NCBI RefSeq assembly: GCF_002838765.1
Contig: NZ_CP025120.1
Location: forward strand, 1,674,001 to 1,738,000
Length of the DNA stretch: 64,000 nucleotides
DNA from: Kangiella profundi
GTDB taxonomy: Bacteria > Pseudomonadota > Gammaproteobacteria > Enterobacterales > Kangiellaceae
Direction of reading: 5' to 3'
Made by a program: the position numbers and the translations under genes. The notes under the pieces were generated by a model that saw nothing but the letters and a program-made list of their open reading frames with translations, was not told the origin of the DNA and made no database searches. Positions 52,983 through 62,718 of this stretch are shown piece by piece. Each line of letters begins with the position of its first letter. Position 1 is the stretch's first letter.

Positions 52983-54400
52983 TGGTCACCTTCCTTTATT
53001 TTACCTTCGGAAGTTGTCGCTACCCTATTTGATAAAAATACTGTGGTTTGCGAATCATCATCAACCTCAATCACAGGAGACGGTCGCTTACTCATCAGGC
53101 GCATGGTGTACCAGACACCGGTTCCAAACACTATCAGGTAAACGATAATAAATGCCAACAGCGACGCTGCAACTGCAGGAGCATCCAGCGGCGAGGCCGA
53201 ATCAACGGTTTTAAGGAGTCCGTAGACGGTATAGGGTTGGCGCCCTACTTCGGTAACGAACCAGCCAGCAACCGTAGCAATGATTCCAGCTGGCGCGAAA
53301 ACAATAGCCACTCGCAACAGTAATGGCGTGTCATACAATTTTTTACGCGCTCGTAAATACAGACTCCACAAACCAATGGCAATCATTCCCATACCTATGG
53401 CTACCATAATTCTGAAACTCCAGAAAACAATCGGCACATTCGGCCATTCATCTTTCGGGAATTGATCGAGCCCAACCAGCTCTCCATCTGGATCATGAGT
53501 CAAAATAAAGCTCGCTGCTTTGGGAATTTTGATGGCGTAATCGACCATTTCGGTATCACTGTTAGGCATGCCAAACAGATACAGCGGGGCACCCTTTTGA
53601 GTTTGATAATTGCCTTCCATTGCGGCTACTTTTGCAGGCTGATGTTCCAAGGTATTGAGTCCATGCAAATCGCCTATCAACAATTGGATTGGAGCAACCA
53701 AAGCCGCCATCCACATCGCCATCGAAAACATCAGTCGCGCAACCTCATTGCGCTCGCCCTGCTTTCTGGCTTTGAAGAGATGCCAGGCACCAACGCCACC
53801 CACAAGAAATGCCGTACTCAAGAATGCTGCTGTCACCATGTGGGCTAACCGGTATGGAAACGAAGGGTTGAAAATGACTTCAAACCAGTTGGCCACCACA
53901 AACTGTCCAACTTCATTGATGTCATAACCGGCTGGTGTTTGCATCCAGCTATTCACGCTTAAAATCCAGAAAGCAGACATCAAAGTACCCAGTGCCACCA
54001 TCAATGTGGCAAAGAAATGTAGCCCCTTACCAACTTTGTTCATGCCAAACAGCATAACTCCCAGAAAGCCTGCCTCAAGGAAAAAAGCAGAGAGGACTTC
54101 ATAGCCCATTAATGGACCTAACACTGGCCCAGTCTTATCAGAAAATACGCTCCAGTTAGTGCCAAACTGATAGCTCATAACCACACCTGACACAACTCCC
54201 ATGCCAAAAATGATGGAGAAGATTTTGAGCCAATATTTGAAAGTAGCGAGGTAAACCGGTTTGCCAGTTTTTAACCAAAGGCCTTCAAGAACAGTAAGGT
54301 AAGCGGCCAAACCAATGGATAAGCCAGGAAAGATAATGTGAAACGTGATGGTAAAAGCGAATTGAATTCTCGCCAGTAGCACGGCATCGAGCAACTCCAT
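52979..54400 (-). CDS. cydA: Cytochrome bd/CIO ubiquinol oxidase subunit I
   Basis: This 473-residue protein starts at the ATG preceded by AAGGAGG six bases upstream; the TTG one codon earlier is less likely. Seen are the heme b595-ligand region (FTITFHIIFPGLSIGLAAYL), SYQFGTNWSVFSDKTG, PYRLAHMVTAA with a heme-ligand His, and GWFVTEVGRQPY. The length and the short quinol loop put it in the CIO (cyanide-insensitive) group. An FNR-type box lies 29-42 bases before the start, so oxygen-responsive control is likely. Confidence 0.93.
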   Translation of the reverse strand: MELLDAVLLARIQFAFTITFHIIFPGLSIGLAAYLTVLEGLWLKTGKPVYLATFKYWLKIFSIIFGMGVVSGVVMSYQFGTNWSVFSDKTGPVLGPLMGYEVLSAFFLEAGFLGVMLFGMNKVGKGLHFFATLMVALGTLMSAFWILSVNSWMQTPAGYDINEVGQFVVANWFEVIFNPSFPYRLAHMVTAAFLSTAFLVGGVGAWHLFKARKQGERNEVARLMFSMAMWMAALVAPIQLLIGDLHGLNTLEHQPAKVAAMEGNYQTQKGAPLYLFGMPNSDTEMVDYAIKIPKAASFILTHDPDGELVGLDQFPKDEWPNVPIVFWSFRIMVAIGMGMIAIGLWSLYLRARKKLYDTPLLLRVAIVFAPAGIIATVAGWFVTEVGRQPYTVYGLLKTVDSASPLDAPAVAASLLAFIIVYLIVFGTGVWYTMRLMSKRPSPVIEVDDDSQTTVFLSNRVATTSEGKIKEGDQ

Positions 54401-54428
54401 CAATAACCTCCTTTATTTAAAGAGAGAA

Positions 54429-54442
54429 TTGACCTGGGTCAA
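54429..54442. promoter_or_regulatory. FNR/ANR-type box upstream of cydA
   Basis: TTGAC-CTGG-GTCAA is a perfect inverted repeat with FNR/ANR spacing. It is centred about 35 bases before the cydA ATG. That is too close to the gene for classical activation at -41.5, so binding would more likely repress. Confidence 0.6.
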
Positions 54443-54559
54443 GGCTAAAAACATCATACCGTGCAGGGCTTAGGATACAAGGCTGTTCGCAGGATTTTTA
54501 GTATGGGAAAGATTAATTTCGATTAGTTTTTGTATGGATTAAATTATAATTGAGTGATG

Positions 54560-54588
54560 AATGGGTTACAGCCAATGCGTAACCCATT
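54560..54588. repeat. Inverted repeat, family D copy 2
   Basis: AATGGGTTA and TAACCCATT are separated by 11 bases, close to the unit at 23771-23800. It lies 13 bases after the stop of the membrane-protein gene at 54601. Confidence 0.6.
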
Positions 54589-54600
54589 AAAACTCTACGC

Positions 54601-54999
54601 TCAATCCTGCTCTTTCTTGATGTAGGCACCCATGAACCACTCAAAGAATGTATGACTATTCAGATAGCCGCGGAATCCAATCAGGTAGATAACGACCATC
54701 AGGGTATATACCATTGCCAAGAAACCGCTCAGGGTTAAAAAATCTTTAGCGATAATCATTAAGTTAAGCGCTTGCAACAATGCAACTACATACAACATTG
54801 CACGCATGAATTTCCAAAGGGCTTTAGCTTTAAATAAAATTATCAGGTTACTCACTAGCATGCCGCCAAATAGTGTCCAGTGAGCCAGCGCAATCAGCAT
54901 CTCACTGCTGCTCTGCAGATACAGACGATAAAGCGACCATAGCGCTATCAACATGATCGCTGTATTGATCATCAATACAATTTTGGTACTTTTAGGCAC
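54601..54999 (-). CDS. Four-helix membrane protein coupled to a TonB receptor gene
   Basis: This 132-residue protein has four hydrophobic segments: about 8-28 (VLMINTAIMLIALWSLYRLYL), 38-55, 66-86 and 93-110 (FLAMVYTLMVVIYLIGF). I do not recognise a family. It begins seven bases after the TonB receptor stop, so the two form an operon. It may be an inner-membrane partner for uptake of the receptor's substrate, but no motif supports a mechanism. Confidence 0.65.
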   Translation of the reverse strand: MPKSTKIVLMINTAIMLIALWSLYRLYLQSSSEMLIALAHWTLFGGMLVSNLIILFKAKALWKFMRAMLYVVALLQALNLMIIAKDFLTLSGFLAMVYTLMVVIYLIGFRGYLNSHTFFEWFMGAYIKKEQD

Positions 55000-55006
55000 T
55001 GCTTAT

Positions 55007-56965
55007 TCACCATACTTTTGTAAATTTAACACCGAAGCTTCGACCTTCCGCCAAAGGCGCAATGTCATCTGAGGATGAATAATACTGCTCATCGAATAAA
55101 TTATCGACAAATAACGACATATTTAAGCCATTGCCTAACTGCTTGTTAAACGCTAATTCGCCTACCCATGCCGCCGGCGTTTGCCTTTCTCCAGAGCCAA
55201 CCTTATCCTTAGAGAACCGATACTGAACCGCACCATCGATCGACCAGTCATCTATCTGATACTGAATACGGGTTTGCATGCGATTGGCCGGAATATCTGA
55301 CAGTGTATTTTCATCATCATCCTGGCCTTTAACCCACATTCCTCCGAAGCCCAGTCGCCACTGGTCATTGAGAGCAAAGTCAGCATCAAACTCTGCTCCA
55401 TAGATTAATCCATCGGTCAGATTGTTGTAAGTCAACACTCCTGGCGACACCTCAATTCGTTCAATATAATCACTAACCTTTTGTCGGTATAGGTTAAAAA
55501 TAAACTGTTTAGATTGATCACCATACCGAACACCAAAATCCATACTTACTGAACGCTCTGTTTCCAGATCTGGATTACCAATGACCTCACCACGCCCAGT
55601 GGTTCCCACAAAATAACGCTCACTAACCGTAGCAAAACGAATGCCAGTACCAAGATTAGCTGTAAATATCCAATTAGGATTTAATGGGGTTGATATGCCT
55701 ACAAAGCCAGTAATGGCATCATCTTCCGTAGCTGCAAAGCCAGGATTGGTTTGTCGATTGTTTAGTAGGCGCGTTCCAAACTGCCATTTAGTATCACCCC
55801 AGTAGCTGTTTAAAGTTGCAAATACCGCTAACTCTCTTTCGGTTGCACCGTTTAGACTTTGTGTTGAAGTCAGTGAGTTATCGATTAGGGAAAGCTCTGT
55901 CTCGTAGGCATTAATATTACTACGCATAAAACCATCCACGCCCCACAATCCTTCTAGCTTGTTAACGAACCAAGCATTTTCAACATGAAAGCCATAATCT
56001 TTAGATTCATTCGTGACATCATTTTCTCTTTGTTCAGGTCTAACGGTCAGGGTATTCAATTTATTGGGATGAAGGTACACAGCAGCCCTCCAATCGTCGC
56101 CCTTAGCACTGAACTGGCTCAGCAAATGCTCCTCATTCGGAACTATAACCAATCTGTCAGGATATTGTGTACTTGAGCGACCTATATCATCACCTTCGCT
56201 CATCATGAGCATCCACTCATAATCAACACTCGCCATTCGCCATTGCTTTATAAAACTACCTGAATACTGTTCATAACCGCTGTTGAGTTCATTTCCTACC
56301 GGATCTTCACTTTTGTTTGAGAATTGTCTTGCAACGGCAACTGACCAATCGTCACCTCCGGTTCCATAAATCTGGTTATTACGATTGCCCTGTGTCTGGT
56401 AGTCTACTGATAGAACATTATGATTAAAGTATGCAGGAGATAGTTTTACGACTCCACCAAGGCTTCCAGATTGGTATAGGGTCGAGGCAGGCCCTCTGGA
56501 TACTTCGGCATAATCAAAAAGAAGAGGATGAACAAACGAAGTGGCAACGCCGGCACGGCGCTCTGCTTTCAACGGTATATCAGAAATGTAGGTTAGCACT
56601 CTGTGTCGTGACAAACCTCTGATGGAATAAACCTGAAATAGTCCGGCTTGCCCATTCTCTGCAACTCCCGGAACTTTTGTTAATAAGTCTAATATATTAG
56701 CTGGTTCAATGGTCTGCCGTGTCGGAGAAACTAGACTTTTGGCAGAATTTAAATCAGTAAAATGATTCGGTGTTCTACCTGCAATAACAGTAACTTTCTT
56801 CACATTGGTTTCTGAACCAGCCTGCTCATTATTACTCTGATTGTGGTTGAATGGAGCACAACCCTGCTTACATTCTGGTGCTGGATTCTCTATGGAAGTC
56901 GCTGCTGCTGATACACTCACTGCACAGCTCAGCACTACAGCTCCAAATATCGTTTCAACTCTCAT
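55007..56965 (-). CDS. TonB-dependent receptor
   Basis: The ATG at 56965 begins a 652-residue protein with a signal peptide ending SVSAAA. A Cys pair (PECKQGCAP) at the mature N-terminus is unusual. The plug follows (KKVTVIAGRTPNHF, QVYSIRGLSRHRVLTYISDIP, VSRGPASTLYQSGSLGGVV), then a barrel ending FVDNLFDEQYYSSSD...FGVKFTKVW. The final residue is Trp, acceptable for BAM. The pattern resembles heme or siderophore receptors, but the substrate is unknown. The frame extends to a TTG at 56992 that has no ribosome binding site. A small membrane protein gene follows. Confidence 0.85.
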   Translation of the reverse strand: MRVETIFGAVVLSCAVSVSAAATSIENPAPECKQGCAPFNHNQSNNEQAGSETNVKKVTVIAGRTPNHFTDLNSAKSLVSPTRQTIEPANILDLLTKVPGVAENGQAGLFQVYSIRGLSRHRVLTYISDIPLKAERRAGVATSFVHPLLFDYAEVSRGPASTLYQSGSLGGVVKLSPAYFNHNVLSVDYQTQGNRNNQIYGTGGDDWSVAVARQFSNKSEDPVGNELNSGYEQYSGSFIKQWRMASVDYEWMLMMSEGDDIGRSSTQYPDRLVIVPNEEHLLSQFSAKGDDWRAAVYLHPNKLNTLTVRPEQRENDVTNESKDYGFHVENAWFVNKLEGLWGVDGFMRSNINAYETELSLIDNSLTSTQSLNGATERELAVFATLNSYWGDTKWQFGTRLLNNRQTNPGFAATEDDAITGFVGISTPLNPNWIFTANLGTGIRFATVSERYFVGTTGRGEVIGNPDLETERSVSMDFGVRYGDQSKQFIFNLYRQKVSDYIERIEVSPGVLTYNNLTDGLIYGAEFDADFALNDQWRLGFGGMWVKGQDDDENTLSDIPANRMQTRIQYQIDDWSIDGAVQYRFSKDKVGSGERQTPAAWVGELAFNKQLGNGLNMSLFVDNLFDEQYYSSSDDIAPLAEGRSFGVKFTKVW

Positions 56966-57014
56966 CTTTAACCTGTTGTATTGTTTCAACACTTACCTAT
57001 GGGCATTTACAATG

Positions 57015-57047
57015 AAAAAAGCACTGATGGAAACCATCAGTGCTTTT
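57015..57047 (-). terminator. Terminator of the large secreted-protein gene
   Basis: AAAAGCACTGATGG / CCATCAGTGCTTTT (14 pairs) with an AAA loop is followed by six T residues on the minus strand. It lies 19 bases after the stop. Confidence 0.95.
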
Positions 57048-57065
57048 AGGGTTTAGAAAATACTA

Positions 57066-60000
57066 TTAAGAAAGGTATTTTCTACGTCTTGCTAGACCTG
57101 CCAGTGCCAATAACGCAAGGATAGCAAATCCTGCACTACCACCACCGCCACGTTTTGGCGGGTCTTTTTGGATCGTTAAGTTAACTTGACTAGTACCAAG
57201 CTGAGCTTTTTCCGGGTTAGATAGCTCGACACTAAAGTTCAGGTCTGAACTTTGATCAGTATCAATTGTACTAATCGTAATAACCTTATCTTCAGTATCA
57301 CCATCAGCCCACGTTAGCGTACCAGAAGCTGCAGTATAGTGGGTTCCCGAATTAGCAGTACCATTAACAGTTGTGTAGTCAACAGACACCTGATAATCAG
57401 ATCCGTCAACACGAGAAACAGTAACCTGAATATCACCACCGTTACGAATTGCACCAGAGTTTCCGCTAACACCTAATTGACCATACTGAGGCTCACGTAC
57501 TGTTAAGTTTACTGGCTTAACAATGGAACCGTATGGCGTATCATTAGTCATGATTAGCTGAGCACTATAGTTACCTACCGATAAACTCTTGGTTGAAACA
57601 TCAAGCTCGAGCTCGCCAGCTTGATTGGCACCAATGGAACCACTGTCAGCCTTAAGTTCAACCCAAGTTGGCGTAATATCGCACACTCCAGTTTCTCCTG
57701 AGGTAATGCCAACGACAGTTTGTCTAGACTGGTTAACCGCCCACAAATTGCCATCACAATCTATCGCAAGACCAGCCTGACCACCGTCCATCAAGTCTTC
57801 TGCTACATCATCGCCATCTGTATCAACTGATGGAACATAGATTAAGCCAATCGGATCTAGTTCAGGTGTGGATGCATCTAGTACTACGATATCGGGCTCT
57901 ATACTACCAGCCGCATCATTTGACATTACAAATAGATGGTTTGTTACTGGGTTCAATGCAAGTCCTGAAACAGCTAGATCAACATTGATTGAGCGTAGAA
58001 TATTACCTTCAGCATCAAACTGATGAACTACGCTATCGTTCCAAGAACCAGCATAGAAAGTTCCTGAAATTGGATCGTATGCCAGACCACGTTGCGAAGT
58101 ACCAAAAGTTGGACAGATTTTATTGCCTGTAACTGTACCAGCAACTGTATCAATTTCATGAATACAAGTATCGCCTGTTACAGCTACCTGCCAGAACGTA
58201 TTAGTACGAGCGTTGTAGGCTAAATCTGCAGCATAACCAACGGTAACAGCACTGGTATCAATGAAGTGACCAGTTTTAATTCCATCAACGTATTTATGCA
58301 ATGCATCTAAAGGAGCGCCACCAGCCGTAACATCACCAACCCAAATTTCAGATGTGGTTTTATCAAAGCCAATACCCCAACCCAAAGTTAGCTCTGTTGG
58401 GAATTGAGAAACGAATTCAACCTCAACCTCTGGAACACTTGGAGCCATTGAGCGGTAACGGATTTTTTTCGTATCCATTTCCTGTAGTGCTTTTGGCCCA
58501 AATCTGCGCGTTGCCTGATGGAAAATACCATATGGCTTAGCCACTGGAGAGTCATCGCGAGTAATGTAAAGAGAAAGCTCATAGTTAGCGTCAGCATTGC
58601 CAAGGTTTTCAAGTTGCGCTGTAACTGTGCGATCCAAACCTTCGGCCACTTCAAAATCAGCAGCACCTAGTTCAAGCAAGCCAGCATCCAGTGCGATTGG
58701 TTGTGACAGACCATAACCACTTAGATCAACAGTCACAGTTTTATAGTTACTCGCCGTAACTTCAGCTTCAGCCGTACCTCCTGAACCTATAAAGATTCTG
58801 AAGAAACCATCTTCCAACTGTTCGTTATCAACGGTAGCAACTGTTGTTGCTGTTGAATTACCTGACGTTACTTGCGCACCGATGATAGGAAGCTGTGTAT
58901 TAGCATCTACAACATAACCACTTTGATAGGAACCAGAGCTAGCGATACAGCTTGGTGTACCAAAAGTTACGTTATCAATGTAGGCGTAATACTCATAGTC
59001 TGCTTCATATGCAAAACGGATTTTGAAGCTTGTGGCTCCAGCAAGTTGCGCAGAAAGATCAACCGAGATAGTTTCAACCATATTGGTTGGATTAAATGTA
59101 TGGACTGCTGTCCATTCACCACCATCGACACTAATGTCAACTGTATAAACATCGGAATAACCGAATGTTCTAAACAGACTGGCAAAATTCAATGTAGTTG
59201 ACTCAATATCAGCAACATAAATAGTTGGTGATACCAATACAGAGCTCACTAAATTGTTAGTTCCGGCCGCGTCACTGTCAATTGCTGCAGCTTCGCCGCT
59301 AACATTAAGCAAGTTGCCTTTTGGTGCTGTCGATGCCGCTTGCCACTGCATACCTGAACCAGAAATATCCTCTACAGTCCAACCTGCTGGCGGTACTCCT
59401 GAATCAAAACCTTCGAAGAAAGTATTCCAGATATAACCTTGAGCAGTACAATTTGAATCAATCTGCAAGTCAAAGTTCTGGACTGGAGTATTTTCAGGTA
59501 AAATGTCATAACTTTGCTCAAGATAACCAGGGTCAATTGATGATGCCTGAATCTTAACCAAAGTACCCTCATAAGCATCAATTGAGTACTGACCGGTTAC
59601 TGGATCTGTGAAAGTAGTGATTGTTGCACCCGGTGCCTTAATCATCACTTCAGCGTAGAGAGGCGTACCTAAGCCAGAGCCATCGGCCACTGTTCCGCTA
59701 ATGGTGATCGCTTCGGCATTGTCCAGTACGATATCAACATCCTCAACTTCATCTTCAGCAAGATCGATGTTGTTAACACTACCAGCAATATAACCGTATT
59801 TTGAAAAGCCTAGGTCATAAATGCTACCAGCAGGCAACGTCATGGTGTAATTACCTGATTCATCAGTAACAACTGTCGCCGCACCAGCCGAAACTTTAGC
59901 ACCTGCGATAGGATTACCTGAGTTATCCGTTACCGTACCTTCAATGTAGCCCTTTGGTCCGGCAACACAGTTATCAAATTTAAAGCTACCAATATAAGTT

Positions 60001-61661
60001 GACCAAGCAGAACTATTATCATTTTCAGCTTTGTAATATTCAGTGGTATACCAGAAAGTACAGTCATCTTCCGGATCAACGCTCAGGCTACTATAGTCAC
60101 CCCATCGGTTAGCTCCAGCCTGTGCTCCACCGCCCGCTTTGAGCTCTTGTTCAGGTACTGTCAAAGTATCTGCAGGATCATCTGCATAACGACCACTAAA
60201 TCTAATCGAAGGATTAGTGGAAGGACCTGACACACTATAAGCAACACCGATATTACCGGCAGCGTCCATCGCAGCACTACCCATCCAGCGGGAGTTCCCG
60301 TCGGCTAAGTTAAACGTACCTTGATTTGCCACCGAAGCTTGCCCCGTTACCGGATCAAGATCAAACTCATACCAGCGAACGCCTGCAATGTTATCGTCAG
60401 TATCAGAGCCAACCACATTATGATTTGCTACCAATTTATGGTCAGTTCCATCCAGTAAACGATATGCCAAACGGAACATCATTCGTTCACCAATAGCATC
60501 AAGCTTTTGTGCATTAGGCTGAGTGATACAATCACGCGCATAACTACATATCCCGCCGTTGTACTCAGCAACAGGAACGGAGTTTTTCAAACTAAAAGAT
60601 GAGTTTTCTGGGGTATTCCAATCCACGTCAAACGTGTAAACATCCATAGTATTTGGAGTAGCGCCTGATGTTACAAAGTAACCTGGCATTCCTTCTGGCG
60701 GCAGATAAGTACCATCAATATCCGCTGGCATTGGTGTAAATGCATTTGGATAAAGATTTTGCAGATCTATAATGACTTGCTGCGCTGGTTGGCCTGCAAG
60801 CATTTTATCTCTTTCATAGGCAACAACACCTGCGCCTGCATAATTCAAATTGGGTGCTTGGAATTGATTTACACCCATGTAGTAAGCATCAGTCCAAACA
60901 CCAAAGTGTGGGTAATCATTGAATTTCGTTGTGCTATAAGCAAAATCATACAGATAGTAAGCACCTGTAGGATCGTTAGTTTGCGAAATTGCTATACATT
61001 CTCTGTTATCTGTAAAGCCATCGGTAAACGCAAATTGACTTAACATCCAGCGGTCAGCGGCACTATCGTATAGAACGATGGGATCACCGCGGTTAGTTGA
61101 CTCACACAAGCCCCCAAAACCAGACCAAAGCTGGTTGATAGCTATAGGACCCGCCAACTGGTTGCCTTCTTTGTCCCAAATGGCTAAAGCAGTATTAACC
61201 ATTTGCACAACGTGGTTCGGGCCTACGTCAGCAACAGTGTCCGGTGGTACGGCACCGGTAACGTTACCCATACCGTCAAATCCAGTACCTATAGAAGGTA
61301 ATAGCGGTGAAAACTTATCGTGCTTCTGGCTTTTTTGTAACACAGGGTCTTTATCAAAATCCGTGTTACGAAGTAAAAGTTCATCAGCAAAAGGATGGTT
61401 TTGATTTGGTACTTCACGAATCAAATCATAACCTGGAACCTTTTCCCCAGATTGACGTAGTTTATATTTTCGAGCGTTAGTTACTTCTGGCAATGGTTTT
61501 GCAACTGTGGTTAGCGGCTTACTAAGTTTAGGCTTTGATAATACAACCTTGACAGAATCACTTCCTGCTGCCTCGGCAATATTATTTCCCCCAAACATAG
61601 CCGTTGTACTTAACAAACCCGCTATGCATAACCTTACCAAGGTACTATTGGATTTAGACAC
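57066..61661 (-). CDS. Large secreted multidomain protein with GlyGly-CTERM
   Basis: This 1531-residue protein has a signal peptide (ending AEAAG). Its N-terminal part (~120-560) reads as a beta-propeller-like exoprotein (TGAVPPDTVADVGPNHVVQM, ARDCITQPNAQKLDAI). Carboxypeptidase-regulatory-like folds (GYIEGTVTDNSGNPIAGAKV) and a jelly-roll region (FFEGFDSGVPPAGWTVED) follow. Another propeller-like part and a Calx-beta domain (VDYTTVNGTANSGTHYTAAS) come next. The C-terminus GGGGSAGFAILALLALAGLARRRK is a GlyGly-CTERM signal, processed by rhombosortase after type II secretion in known systems. No protease active site was found. It is likely a surface adhesin or binding protein. Confidence 0.8.
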   Translation of the reverse strand: MSKSNSTLVRLCIAGLLSTTAMFGGNNIAEAAGSDSVKVVLSKPKLSKPLTTVAKPLPEVTNARKYKLRQSGEKVPGYDLIREVPNQNHPFADELLLRNTDFDKDPVLQKSQKHDKFSPLLPSIGTGFDGMGNVTGAVPPDTVADVGPNHVVQMVNTALAIWDKEGNQLAGPIAINQLWSGFGGLCESTNRGDPIVLYDSAADRWMLSQFAFTDGFTDNRECIAISQTNDPTGAYYLYDFAYSTTKFNDYPHFGVWTDAYYMGVNQFQAPNLNYAGAGVVAYERDKMLAGQPAQQVIIDLQNLYPNAFTPMPADIDGTYLPPEGMPGYFVTSGATPNTMDVYTFDVDWNTPENSSFSLKNSVPVAEYNGGICSYARDCITQPNAQKLDAIGERMMFRLAYRLLDGTDHKLVANHNVVGSDTDDNIAGVRWYEFDLDPVTGQASVANQGTFNLADGNSRWMGSAAMDAAGNIGVAYSVSGPSTNPSIRFSGRYADDPADTLTVPEQELKAGGGAQAGANRWGDYSSLSVDPEDDCTFWYTTEYYKAENDNSSAWSTYIGSFKFDNCVAGPKGYIEGTVTDNSGNPIAGAKVSAGAATVVTDESGNYTMTLPAGSIYDLGFSKYGYIAGSVNNIDLAEDEVEDVDIVLDNAEAITISGTVADGSGLGTPLYAEVMIKAPGATITTFTDPVTGQYSIDAYEGTLVKIQASSIDPGYLEQSYDILPENTPVQNFDLQIDSNCTAQGYIWNTFFEGFDSGVPPAGWTVEDISGSGMQWQAASTAPKGNLLNVSGEAAAIDSDAAGTNNLVSSVLVSPTIYVADIESTTLNFASLFRTFGYSDVYTVDISVDGGEWTAVHTFNPTNMVETISVDLSAQLAGATSFKIRFAYEADYEYYAYIDNVTFGTPSCIASSGSYQSGYVVDANTQLPIIGAQVTSGNSTATTVATVDNEQLEDGFFRIFIGSGGTAEAEVTASNYKTVTVDLSGYGLSQPIALDAGLLELGAADFEVAEGLDRTVTAQLENLGNADANYELSLYITRDDSPVAKPYGIFHQATRRFGPKALQEMDTKKIRYRSMAPSVPEVEVEFVSQFPTELTLGWGIGFDKTTSEIWVGDVTAGGAPLDALHKYVDGIKTGHFIDTSAVTVGYAADLAYNARTNTFWQVAVTGDTCIHEIDTVAGTVTGNKICPTFGTSQRGLAYDPISGTFYAGSWNDSVVHQFDAEGNILRSINVDLAVSGLALNPVTNHLFVMSNDAAGSIEPDIVVLDASTPELDPIGLIYVPSVDTDGDDVAEDLMDGGQAGLAIDCDGNLWAVNQSRQTVVGITSGETGVCDITPTWVELKADSGSIGANQAGELELDVSTKSLSVGNYSAQLIMTNDTPYGSIVKPVNLTVREPQYGQLGVSGNSGAIRNGGDIQVTVSRVDGSDYQVSVDYTTVNGTANSGTHYTAASGTLTWADGDTEDKVITISTIDTDQSSDLNFSVELSNPEKAQLGTSQVNLTIQKDPPKRGGGGSAGFAILALLALAGLARRRKYLS

Positions 61662-61863
61662 AATAACTCCTTACTTGGATAGATTGTTAATGATTATTTG
61701 TTTGCTCCCTCCCGTCCACCTTATTGAATAACAACACGGCGGTTATAGAGCGCAAATTTTATACCACAGTTCCCTACGACATACTGTAGAGAACTGTAGC
61801 TGTTTGTAGTCTATTAATTGATACTATTTGATATGTGTCGGCTTTCTTGACAGGGAGTCTTGT

Positions 61864-62163
61864 CTAAGGGTTAGCGCCCTGGTCGCCGTCTGTATTTTTC
61901 TTCTTTCTTAGTTCTTTTGGATATTCTGGATTTGGTACTTCGCAAATTCCCTGCTCATTTTTAAATTTATCTTCGCAATCTTGTTGCTTAATGCCTTCCT
62001 CTTGAGAAATTTCGCTTATAGGCCGACTCTCTTTAGGAGAGGTGGTTTGTTGTTGCTCTGTTACAGTAGCATCCTCAACACTAGATGTTTTCGCTGTGTC
62101 ATTTGCACAACTTGCCAGAAATAATGCTGAAGTTAGACCAATTAAACTTAACCTTAAAATCAT
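61864..62163 (-). CDS. Small lipoprotein
   Basis: This 99-residue protein has a lipoprotein signal (MILRLSLIGLTSALFLASC) with Cys19 as the acylation site, then a Thr/Ser/Glu-rich unstructured stretch and a C-terminal part with two Cys (QQDCEDKFKNEQGICEVPNPEYP) that could form a disulfide. I do not recognise a family. It follows gloA on the same strand by 48 bases. Confidence 0.7.
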   Translation of the reverse strand: MILRLSLIGLTSALFLASCANDTAKTSSVEDATVTEQQQTTSPKESRPISEISQEEGIKQQDCEDKFKNEQGICEVPNPEYPKELRKKKNTDGDQGANP

Positions 62164-62211
62164 TGAAGCTTTCCTTATAGTCTTATGAATAATGAATTTG
62201 GAAAATAGAGC

Positions 62212-62604
62212 CTACTTGTTATGTCTATCTTCTAATAGTTCTATTTTGTATCCATCCGGATCTTCTACGAATGCCAGAACTGTTGTGCCGTGTTTCATAG
62301 GTCCTGGTTCGCGTGTCACTTTGCCGCCCGCCTGACGAATTTTCTCACACGCTTCATAGACATCTTCTACCGCGATGGCGATATGACCGAAGGCATCGCC
62401 CATCTCATAATCGTCAGTATCCCAGTTATGGGTTAATTCCAGTACGGTATTGTCTTTTTCCTCGCCATACCCCACAAAAGCTAATGTAAATCGTCCGGAT
62501 TCGTAGTCATGTTTACGAATCAGCTTCATGCCAAGCACATCAGTATAAAAATGCAGTGCTTTGTCCAGATCACGTACGCGAAGCATGGTATGTAGAATTC
62601 TCAT
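62212..62604 (-). CDS. gloA: Lactoylglutathione lyase (glyoxalase I)
   Basis: This 130-residue VOC-fold enzyme has all four metal ligands in place: His5 ([10 protein letters not shown]), Glu in [10 protein letters not shown], His in [11 protein letters not shown] and Glu in YKIELLED. It converts the methylglyoxal-glutathione hemithioacetal to S-lactoylglutathione, a detoxification step. Length and motifs match the nickel-type bacterial enzyme. It is divergent from pyrC across 114 bases. Confidence 0.95.
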   Translation of the reverse strand: MRILHTMLRVRDLDKALHFYTDVLGMKLIRKHDYESGRFTLAFVGYGEEKDNTVLELTHNWDTDDYEMGDAFGHIAIAVEDVYEACEKIRQAGGKVTREPGPMKHGTTVLAFVEDPDGYKIELLEDRHNK

Positions 62605-62659
62605 TATTCCTCCGAAACTAATTTATTGAGTTACGCTTTAGTTGCAAGCATGACTTGCG

Positions 62660-62710
62660 TATAATAGCCGGCCATTATAGCAAGTAAATGGTGAAGCGCC
62701 CTCAAAGGGC
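62660..62710 (+). promoter_or_regulatory. pyrC promoter and SD-sequestering hairpins
   Basis: TATAAT at 62660-62665 is followed by a C/G-rich start region (CCGGCC). A five-pair hairpin CCATT / AATGG (62672-62676 and 62687-62691) comes next, then GCCCT-CAA-AGGGC (62698-62710), whose right arm holds the AGGG ribosome binding site of pyrC nine bases before the ATG. Confidence 0.5.
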
Positions 62711-62718
62711 TCGAATTT

